A stretch of 19,915 bases of DNA, taken from assembly GCA_002451555.1 (NCBI GenBank), contig DKCU01000049.1, positions 1 to 19,915 on the forward strand, in the 5' to 3' direction. The translations under genes and the position numbers were made by a program. This stretch comes from Candidatus Segatella albertsiae (GTDB lineage Bacteria; Bacteroidota; Bacteroidia; Bacteroidales; Bacteroidaceae). Position 1 is the stretch's first letter. Each line of letters opens with the position of its first letter. The notes under the pieces were generated by a model. It saw only the letters and a program-made list of their open reading frames with translations. It did no database searches and had not been told where the DNA came from. Below, one piece after another: positions 14,466 to 19,915 of this stretch.

Positions 14466-15340
14466 TATTTACCTCTTTCTGCCATCAACAAGGCAATCTC
14501 CTGCTCGTTGATACCAACCATAGCCTCACCGAGGTCCTCGCTCAATTCAGCCAACATCTTAGGGTCGTTGTAGTTGGTAACGGCCTTCACAATAGCCTGG
14601 GCACGCTTAGCTGGGTTACCGCTCTTGAAGATACCAGAACCTACGAACACACCCTCGGCACCGAGCTGCATCATGAGGGCAGCGTCGGCTGGAGTAGCCA
14701 CACCACCTGCAGCAAAGTTCACAACAGGCAACTTGCCGTTCTCGTGAACGTACTTCACCAAGTCGTAAGGAGCCTGCAACTGCTTAGCTGCCTCGTAGAG
14801 TTCATCCTCGCTCATAGAAACCAAGCGACGGATTTCGCTCTGCATCATACGCATGTGGGTAACAGCCTGAACCACGTCACCTGTACCAGGCTCACCCTTG
14901 GTACGAATCATAGTAGCACCCTCGGCGATACGGCGGAGAGCCTCGCCCAAGTTCTTGGCACCGCAAACGAAAGGAACGTCGAACTTCGTCTTGTCGATGT
15001 GATAAACATTATCTGCTGGAGAGAGCACCTCGCTCTCGTCGATATAGTCGATTTCGATAGCCTGAAGAATCTGAGCCTCAGCGAAGTGACCGATACGGCA
15101 CTTAGCCATCACAGGGATAGAGACTGCCTCCTGAATACCCTTGATCATCTTAGGGTCGCTCATACGAGACACGCCACCTGCCGCACGAATATCAGCTGGA
15201 ATACGCTCCAGAGCCATTACTGCACATGCACCTGCTGCCTCGGCAATCTTTGCCTGTTCTGGAGTTGTTACATCCATGATCACACCACCCTTGAGCATCT
15301 GAGCCAAGTTGCGGTTCAATTCTTGTCTATTTTCTGCCAT
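14465..15340 (-). CDS. pdxS: Pyridoxal 5'-phosphate synthase, synthase subunit
   Basis: This 291-residue TIM-barrel subunit makes PLP from ribose 5-phosphate, glyceraldehyde 3-phosphate and ammonia. It is very highly conserved: GGVIMDVTTPEQAKIAEAAG near the N-terminus, ALERIPADIRAAGGVSRMSD, MAKCRIGHFAEAQ, FVCGAKNLGEALRRI, RTKGEPGTG, and FAAGGVATPADAALMM followed by GAEGVFVGSGIF. The start is ATG at 15338-15340 (MAENRQELN); an in-frame TTG at 15412 would add 24 unconserved residues and cross the possible promoter. A weak -7 match (TTCCTTTG, 15370-15377) and a perfect one (TACATTTG, 15475-15482), both without a clear -33, lie upstream. A fused ThiD/AraC gene further upstream is a plausible regulator. 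Confidence 0.97.
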   Translation of the reverse strand: MAENRQELNRNLAQMLKGGVIMDVTTPEQAKIAEAAGACAVMALERIPADIRAAGGVSRMSDPKMIKGIQEAVSIPVMAKCRIGHFAEAQILQAIEIDYIDESEVLSPADNVYHIDKTKFDVPFVCGAKNLGEALRRIAEGATMIRTKGEPGTGDVVQAVTHMRMMQSEIRRLVSMSEDELYEAAKQLQAPYDLVKYVHENGKLPVVNFAAGGVATPADAALMMQLGAEGVFVGSGIFKSGNPAKRAQAIVKAVTNYNDPKMLAELSEDLGEAMVGINEQEIALLMAERGK

Positions 15341-15373
15341 AATTCTATTTATTTTATTGTTTATGGCTGCAAA

Positions 15374-15410
15374 GGAAACACTTTTTGCTGAAATAAGAGA
15401 AAAGTGTTCC
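15374..15410. promoter_or_regulatory. Inverted repeat just upstream of pdxS, possible operator
   Basis: AACACTTTT (15377-15385) and AAAAGTGTT (15400-15408) are perfect 9-bp inverted repeats 14 nt apart; the match extends to GGAAaCACTTTT / AAAAGTGTTCC with one bulged base. It lies 34 bp before the pdxS ATG and overlaps the weak -7 box. It could be a regulator site or, if transcribed, a leader hairpin. Confidence 0.5.
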
Positions 15411-15506
15411 AATTATTATAAACTTTGCGTCATTTTGTACAAAGCACGTTTCGCATATATATAAGGGATATTCCCAAATGTATAAAAAGTTTCGAACTGT
15501 ATGGTT

Positions 15507-15636
15507 GAGACGGGCTGAAAGCCCATAAGCTCCAAGCCTAGGGCAACGCCCTGGGTTGTAACAGAGCGACATATTGCTGCAACTATTACCCAGGGCGTTG
15601 CCCTGGGCTTAGAGCTTCTGCCCTTTCAGGGCGTAT
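15507..15636. repeat. REP-like palindromic element, about 130 bp
   Basis: The arms 15527-15556 (AAGCTCCAAGCCTAGGGC then AACGCCCTGGGT) and 15587-15616 pair with only two mismatches around a 30-nt loop. Similarity continues outward through GGGCTGAAAGCCC (left) and GCCCTTTCAGGGC (right), each a small hairpin itself. A further 8-bp hairpin, TTTCAACC-gtaga-GGTTGAAA, flanks it at about 15643-15663. The GC-rich CAGGGCAACGCCCTG core recalls dispersed palindromes in other Bacteroidota genomes (from memory). It fills most of the pdxS upstream gap. Confidence 0.8.
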
Positions 15637-15670
15637 CAACGATTTCAACCGTAGAGGTTGAAAAGTTTCA

Positions 15671-16630
15671 TTACTTCTTCCGATATTCCGAAGGCGTTAA
15701 CCCTTTCATTTTCTTGAAAAACTTCGTGAGATGGGCTTGCGACGAGAAGCCGAAAGTATTGGCGATTTCTTGCACCGTATGGGTCGTTGTGGAGAGTTCT
15801 CGCTCTATCTCCTTCACGATATATTCATCGATGATGGCCTTCGGGGTCTTGCCAGAGATGCGGCGAGTTACCTGGGCAAGGTAACGACCACTCACGTTGA
15901 GTTGGTCGGCATAGAAATGCACATCGCTATAGGTACGGCAGAAGTTATTCACTTGCGAGATAAACTGGTTATATAGTTCCGGACTTCTGCCTTGCAGGTT
16001 GCCCTCACGAGAGAGTTCCACATTGATGAAGTCCTGCGCCATTGCCAAGGCATCCTCCATCTTCTTGCCTTGGTTGAGATACACGGCAAGGGCGGAGGAA
16101 AAACGATTGATGAGACCATGCGAGTTGGCATTGTCGAGCAAGAATACATTCAATCCCTTGTTTTCCGCCATACGAAGCAGCCTCGTGTCCTGCAAGATGA
16201 TGTCGTTCTCTTTCTTTCTCGCCACGACCACCGAACAGAGTGGCAAGAGGCGATACTTGATTTGGCTCACCACATCCTCCGTCATCAACGCATCGCCATT
16301 GCTCGACCAGATGGCCGGGGCATAGATGATATAGTCAGGGCGGTACTTGGTCAAGGTATCGATGACCACTTCCAGCGTCTCCACCTTTCTAATCATACCT
16401 ACCTTCACGATATTGGGCTGAATATCGTTCATGATGGCCTCTATCTGTCCCGACACGATTTCCGCCGGGATGTCAAAGAACTCCTGGATACCCAAGGTGT
16501 TCTGCACAGTGATACTGGTTATCGCCGACACGGCATAGCCGCCCAACTCAGAAATCGTCTTGATGTCTGCCTGCACGCCCGATCCACCTGTACTATCAGA
16601 ACCAGTTATGGTCAATATCGGATTTTTCAT
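15671..16630 (-). CDS. ThiD-like (HMP/pyridoxal kinase family) domain fused to AraC DNA-binding domain
   Basis: This 319-residue protein starts at ATG 16628-16630. Residues 1-215 follow the ThiD/PdxK-like fold: ILTITGSDSTGGSGVQADIK at 5-24, AITSITVQNTLGIQ at 36-49, and IVKVGMI at 74-80. Expected active-site segments are altered: the D-x-VM strand reads APAI at 104-107, the PN-x-x-E region is shortened, and the GTGC anion-hole motif reads SHGLINRF at 170-177. Residues 232-318 are a two-helix-turn-helix AraC domain (VHFYADQLNVSGRYLAQVTR; EIANTFGFSSQAHLTKFFKK; GLTPSEYRK). I infer a cytosolic transcription regulator whose pseudokinase half binds a vitamer. It precedes pdxS and pdxT on the same strand, so B6 control is the natural hypothesis. 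Confidence 0.88.
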   Translation of the reverse strand: MKNPILTITGSDSTGGSGVQADIKTISELGGYAVSAITSITVQNTLGIQEFFDIPAEIVSGQIEAIMNDIQPNIVKVGMIRKVETLEVVIDTLTKYRPDYIIYAPAIWSSNGDALMTEDVVSQIKYRLLPLCSVVVARKKENDIILQDTRLLRMAENKGLNVFLLDNANSHGLINRFSSALAVYLNQGKKMEDALAMAQDFINVELSREGNLQGRSPELYNQFISQVNNFCRTYSDVHFYADQLNVSGRYLAQVTRRISGKTPKAIIDEYIVKEIERELSTTTHTVQEIANTFGFSSQAHLTKFFKKMKGLTPSEYRKK

Positions 16631-16660
16631 CAGTCTCTATTTTATCAATAACAGTCTTTA
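16631..16660. promoter_or_regulatory. Direct repeats CAGTCT-n-TAT upstream of the ThiD/AraC gene
   Basis: CAGTCTCTAT (16631-16640) and CAGTCTTTAT (16652-16661) are 21 bp apart, two helical turns, a spacing typical of AraC-family half-sites. They abut the ATG at 16630, so binding there could block expression. The call is tentative. Confidence 0.3.
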
Positions 16661-16668
16661 TCTTACAA

Positions 16669-16706
16669 ATGAATTCTTCACTCTTCGTTCTTCACTCTTC
16701 ACTTAA
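16669..16706. repeat. Dispersed CACTCTTC-type repeat, copy B
   Basis: ATGAATTCTTCACTC onward is identical for 35 nt to 19201-19235 and matches 440-473 over 33 nt with one mismatch. This copy lies between the propeller regulator stop (16712) and the ThiD/AraC start. Confidence 0.85.
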
Positions 16707-16711
16707 ATTCT

Positions 16712-19700
16712 TCACTTTCTCATGTATTCCGTCGGAGTCATCCCAAACACCTTGGAGAAGCACTTCGAGAAGTAGCTGCTATTGGAGAAGCCCACCGTGT
16801 ACATCACCTCCGACACACTAAACTTGCCCTCGTTGAGCATCAACGCAGCCTTCTTCATCCTCATGTCACGGATATATTCCACAGGAGTCATGCCCGTCAT
16901 CGCCTTCAACTTACGATACAACTGCTTGCCACCGATGCCTATCGTCTCCTGCAAGGTGGTGACATTGAAGTCGGAATCTATCATGTGCTGCTCGATTGCC
17001 TCAGTTATCTCCTTCAACAAGCGCTGGTCAGCCTCACTCAACACAGGAGAGACAGGACTTTCCTGTTTTTGGGATTCTTCTGTGTCCTTTGATTCGATAG
17101 TTCCATCATTGTTTTCTGTAGTAGCCATCTTGTCCTGACGAGCTAACGAGATGTTTCCTGTGCCCATCTCCAACGAATGATTGACCAAGTCCGTGATTTC
17201 ATCAAACGAGCGATGAGCCACGGCAGCCTTCAGTCTCTTGGCCAAACTAGCAAAGAAGTTCATACGAGCCTCCACTTGTTCGAGAATCTCTGCCTTTTGG
17301 CGGCGTTCCTCCGCCAAGCGTTCTCTCGTAAGATAAAACTTCATGATGCCCCAAGCCAAGCCTATCGCCAGCAAGAGATACACCATCTTTGCCCAAGCAG
17401 AAAGATACCAAGGAGGCAAGATGCAGATGTCGAGCGCATAGACCTCATCACCGATGTTCCCCTCGCCATCCACGACATGCACCGTGAGATGGTAATCGCC
17501 ATGTGGCAAACCATTATAGGTAATGTCGATATTTCCATCCGACTTATACTGCCAGTCGTGGTCGCTTCCCTCCAGGCGATAAGCATAAACACAGGAAGGA
17601 TGGTTAGCAAACGGAAGGTCGGTCAACTGGAGCGTGAAGTTATTCTCATCACTTGCCAAGGTGAGCTGCCTCAGTTCACGTGGAGCCACCTTGAGCGATA
17701 GCGCATCTCCATCGCTATTCTGCATTTGCTTACCATTCACGATGATGCCTGCCAACATCAGAGATGCCTGACTGACAGGTGTTTTGGCGATAGCTTCATC
17801 TATTGCCACGAAACCATCATTGCCACCCATGACCACGCAATGGGAATCGGCATCATCAAATATCGTCAAAGGAGTAATCGACGGAACGACAAACCGAAAG
17901 CTCTCTCCATTCATGTCGAGTACACTGCACTCCTTGCCACACACGACCCAAATCTTGCCCTTCACATCGCACATCGTACTGACCTTTCCTCCTACATTCC
18001 ATTCCAGGGTCGCATAAGTCGTTCCTTGTCTCGGTGAGTTGACCTTGTAGCATCTTACCTTGCCATTGCAGCCTGCCCATACATTCCCCTGCTTATCTGC
18101 CAACAAATAGTTGATGGCACTCGTCTGCCCTACGTGGCTAACCTTCATGCTGACAGGGTCAATACAGTCTAGGCAATCGTAAGTAGAAGCCCATATTTGT
18201 CCTTTTCCATCCATCACAATCTGTCCGATGTGTAGTCCCGACAAAGCATTCTTACCCCGGTCTGAAAAATGATAATCGGCGATATGCCCCGTGGTCGTTG
18301 TGACAGTTTCTTTCTTTCGGCTGGCCATCTCGCTTAACAAGCGTTGTTTGTCGATGACGAAGACACCGCCCATATACGATGCCATCCAAAGTCTGCCTTT
18401 CGAGTCTTCCAATATATCGTAAGCCCAGGCGGTAGAATACTTGCCCGTCTTATCATATACGATGAAGTTGCGCATTTGCTTCATCTGCCGGTCATAAAGA
18501 TTGATGCCATGGTCGGTGCATATCCACACATCTCCTTCCCTATCCTCATAGATTTTGCGCACACGATTGTGCGTCAATCGACTCGCTTCACTGTTTTGTT
18601 TATACCAAGCCACATCATTGTAAGTAGCACCACCCTGGGCGAAACCAGCCGTAGAGACAAAATGTATCAAACCATTGGTGCCGCCCATCCACCACTCACC
18701 CTGGCGGGTTTGGAGCATGGCATGCAAGCAATTGCCCTCCCCCGAAAAGGTAACCTTGTCAAGCGAAGTATATTGAAAATAAGTATGAGTTGCAAACCGA
18801 GAAAGTCCATTGTCGGTACCTATCCACACGTTTTGCCATCGATCCACATAGCAAGCCCACACGATATTGTTGGGGATGGTAGAGGCATCCCTGGAATCAT
18901 GCACAAAGTGAGTAACCGTATTGTCCATCGCCATGCGATAGAGACCATTGTCGGTACCGATGTAGAGATTGCCATTCGCTTCCTCCGCCAAGCACTTGAT
19001 GGAATTGCCTTCCAAGGAAGCTATTTGGGAAAAGTTCTTCAGTTGCAAGTCGGCGCAATACAAAGCGCCCTCCGTTCCTATCCAATAGCAATGCCGCTTG
19101 GCATCGTAAGCCAAGGCATTGACAAGCGGTTGCTTCAATACAGGAAGAGCAATCTGCTTTGCAGAAAATTCCGCAAGAGAAGAACCCTTACCGACAGCTG
19201 ATGAATTCTTCACTCTTCGTTCTTCACTCTTCACTAAGAAAAGTCCATCAATCGTACCCATGAGCTGTCCCTTGGGCGTATGCAACAAGGCATAGACATC
19301 ACTGCCATAACGGTCCTTCCCCTGATTCTTCACCCCTTCCAAGTCGATGACTCTCAGCTCTGAGTTACCTTTCTTGGTATGCGAAGACGAAAGCGAAGTA
19401 GATGAATAGGAATAGGTATCTATATCAAAGGTCAGCATACCGTTGCCTGTAGCCAGATACAAGGTGTTACCTTCCCATCCCAGTGCATTGACACGGGTAT
19501 TGGTGGGCGACTGGTCGATGTAATGGCGATAACTATGATAACCATCATAGCTATACAGTCCGTTGTCGGTACCTACCCACAACATACCTTGCTTATCTTG
19601 CGTAATGGCGCAAACCGTCTGCGCCCCCTCCAAGGAGGTGCTGACGAATCGCTGCGCTTGGACGGCACAGCAAAACAAGAGCACAATGATCGTTATGCCA

Positions 19701-19732
19701 ATATGTTTGATATATTCAAGAGTTTTCTTCAT
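16712..19732 (-). CDS. Membrane regulator: propeller repeats, Y_Y_Y domain, TM, AraC domain; no kinase
   Basis: This 1006-residue protein (ATG at 19730-19732) starts MKKTLEYIKHIG with a hydrophobic signal or anchor at about 9-24. Roughly 13 propeller-type motifs follow (WVGTDNGLYSYDG, YIGTDNGLYRM, VWIGTDNGLSRF, VWICTDHGINLYD), then a Y_Y_Y domain at about 715-772, a TM helix at about 783-802 and a charged coiled coil (RERLAEERRQKAEILEQVEA). An acidic linker leads to an AraC domain at about 915-1005 (GGKQLYRKLKAMTGMTPVEY; VGFSNSSYFSKCFSKVFGMT). This is the plan of Bacteroidota hybrid two-component regulators, but the H-box, HATPase and receiver are absent. The signal is presumably sensed in the periplasm and passed directly to DNA. 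A repeat-derived insert is present near residue 167. In-frame TTG (19768) and ATG (19750) starts are less likely given the promoter position. Confidence 0.88.
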   Translation of the reverse strand: MKKTLEYIKHIGITIIVLLFCCAVQAQRFVSTSLEGAQTVCAITQDKQGMLWVGTDNGLYSYDGYHSYRHYIDQSPTNTRVNALGWEGNTLYLATGNGMLTFDIDTYSYSSTSLSSSHTKKGNSELRVIDLEGVKNQGKDRYGSDVYALLHTPKGQLMGTIDGLFLVKSEERRVKNSSAVGKGSSLAEFSAKQIALPVLKQPLVNALAYDAKRHCYWIGTEGALYCADLQLKNFSQIASLEGNSIKCLAEEANGNLYIGTDNGLYRMAMDNTVTHFVHDSRDASTIPNNIVWACYVDRWQNVWIGTDNGLSRFATHTYFQYTSLDKVTFSGEGNCLHAMLQTRQGEWWMGGTNGLIHFVSTAGFAQGGATYNDVAWYKQNSEASRLTHNRVRKIYEDREGDVWICTDHGINLYDRQMKQMRNFIVYDKTGKYSTAWAYDILEDSKGRLWMASYMGGVFVIDKQRLLSEMASRKKETVTTTTGHIADYHFSDRGKNALSGLHIGQIVMDGKGQIWASTYDCLDCIDPVSMKVSHVGQTSAINYLLADKQGNVWAGCNGKVRCYKVNSPRQGTTYATLEWNVGGKVSTMCDVKGKIWVVCGKECSVLDMNGESFRFVVPSITPLTIFDDADSHCVVMGGNDGFVAIDEAIAKTPVSQASLMLAGIIVNGKQMQNSDGDALSLKVAPRELRQLTLASDENNFTLQLTDLPFANHPSCVYAYRLEGSDHDWQYKSDGNIDITYNGLPHGDYHLTVHVVDGEGNIGDEVYALDICILPPWYLSAWAKMVYLLLAIGLAWGIMKFYLTRERLAEERRQKAEILEQVEARMNFFASLAKRLKAAVAHRSFDEITDLVNHSLEMGTGNISLARQDKMATTENNDGTIESKDTEESQKQESPVSPVLSEADQRLLKEITEAIEQHMIDSDFNVTTLQETIGIGGKQLYRKLKAMTGMTPVEYIRDMRMKKAALMLNEGKFSVSEVMYTVGFSNSSYFSKCFSKVFGMTPTEYMRK
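19201..19235. repeat. Dispersed CACTCTTC-type repeat, copy C, inside a coding sequence
   Basis: These 35 nt are identical to 16669-16703. On the coding strand they read through in frame as VKSEERRVKNSS, in a loop between propeller motifs of the AraC-linked regulator. Confidence 0.88.
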
Positions 19733-19737
19733 GTGTG

Positions 19738-19769
19738 CAAATTTACACATTCTTGCGCTTTTCTCCAAA
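19738..19769 (-). promoter_or_regulatory. Promoter of the propeller/AraC regulator
   Basis: On the minus strand TTTG (19766-19769), 20 bp, then TAAATTTG (19738-19745) is a consensus promoter. Only five bases (CACAC) separate the -7 box from the ATG at 19730-19732, so the transcript would have almost no leader. Confidence 0.75.
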
Positions 19770-19877
19770 CATTCTTGGCTAAAAATACAAAGAAAAGGTT
19801 ATTTATCCTTATGCAGTTGAAGATGAATGCGGAAGAAGATGTTCCCGAAACCCTAAGATAAAGTTTTCGCTATAGGG

Positions 19878-19899
19878 AAAGTCTTGGTTCAAAGACTTT
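19878..19899 (+). terminator. Short hairpin near the right edge
   Basis: AAAGTCTT (19878-19885) and AAGACTTT (19892-19899) form a perfect 8-bp stem with a 6-nt loop, followed by GTTTCTATATT on the plus strand. It is weakly terminator-like, but no plus-strand gene feeding it is visible. The rest of 19770-19915 shows nothing I can assign. Confidence 0.35.
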
Positions 19900-19915
19900 G
19901 TTTCTATATTCAAAG

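Noticed and set aside
14444..15391. 315-residue plus-strand ORF opposite pdxS
   Set aside because: pdxS on the other strand is unmistakable; this frame is open by codon bias only.
15341..15412. 24-residue N-terminal extension of PdxS from a TTG
   Set aside because: The extra residues are not part of the conserved family, and the ATG at 15340 gives the normal length.
19733..19768. Upstream TTG/ATG starts for the propeller regulator
   Set aside because: They would lie at or before the predicted transcription start and would put extra residues ahead of a good signal-anchor sequence.

Overview
The window looks like chromosome of a Bacteroidota gut or oral commensal, most likely Prevotella/Segatella. 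The evidence is repeated TTTG-N19/20-TAnnTTTG promoters, a BspA-like leucine-rich-repeat surface protein with a T9SS-like C-terminal tail, a propeller/Y_Y_Y/AraC regulator, DUF1703 and DUF4143 ATPases, and the overall style of pta, murF, folP and cdaA. Identifications come from motif recognition by eye; no database search was run. Almost every gene is on the minus strand; murF is the exception.

Region by region. 1-215: 5' end of pta (phosphate acetyltransferase), running off the left edge. 475-2496 (minus): a tight cluster of two tiny membrane proteins, folP (dihydropteroate synthase) and cdaA (diadenylate cyclase), ending in a hairpin terminator. 2717-4018 (plus): murF behind a textbook Bacteroidota promoter. 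4133-5881 (minus): a DUF1703-type AAA ATPase/nuclease-fold protein bracketed by two direct copies of a terminator hairpin. 6100-11790 (minus): a four-TM protein of unknown function followed 15 bp later by a 1655-residue secreted LRR/Ig-like protein. 11855-12133: a probable gene fragment. 12261-13550 (minus): an AAA_14/DUF4143 ATPase. 13551-13895: a non-coding interval packed with repeats (iterons, a 17-bp inverted repeat, and a 23-bp-period palindromic array). 13896-15340 (minus): pdxT and pdxS, the complete PLP synthase. 15341-15670: a possible operator and a large REP-like palindrome. 15671-16630 (minus): a ThiD-like domain fused to an AraC DNA-binding domain. 16712-19732 (minus): a propeller regulator without a recognisable kinase. 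19733-19915: its promoter and a hairpin.

Working together. pdxS and pdxT overlap and together make pyridoxal 5'-phosphate. Just upstream and on the same strand lies the ThiD/AraC fusion. Its N-terminal half keeps the kinase fold signature but has lost the catalytic GTGC-type motif and the DPVM-type motif. The simplest reading is a one-component regulator that senses a B6 or pyrimidine vitamer with a dead kinase domain and controls pdxST. This is the best candidate for an undescribed system in the window. The membrane propeller/AraC protein upstream of it is also unusual, having sensor and DNA-binding ends but no histidine kinase or receiver. The other points of interest are short repeats: the palindromic array at 13776-13877, iterons before the DUF4143 ATPase, a 35-nt repeat found once between genes and once inside a coding sequence, and a strict two-cysteine ladder in the surface protein.
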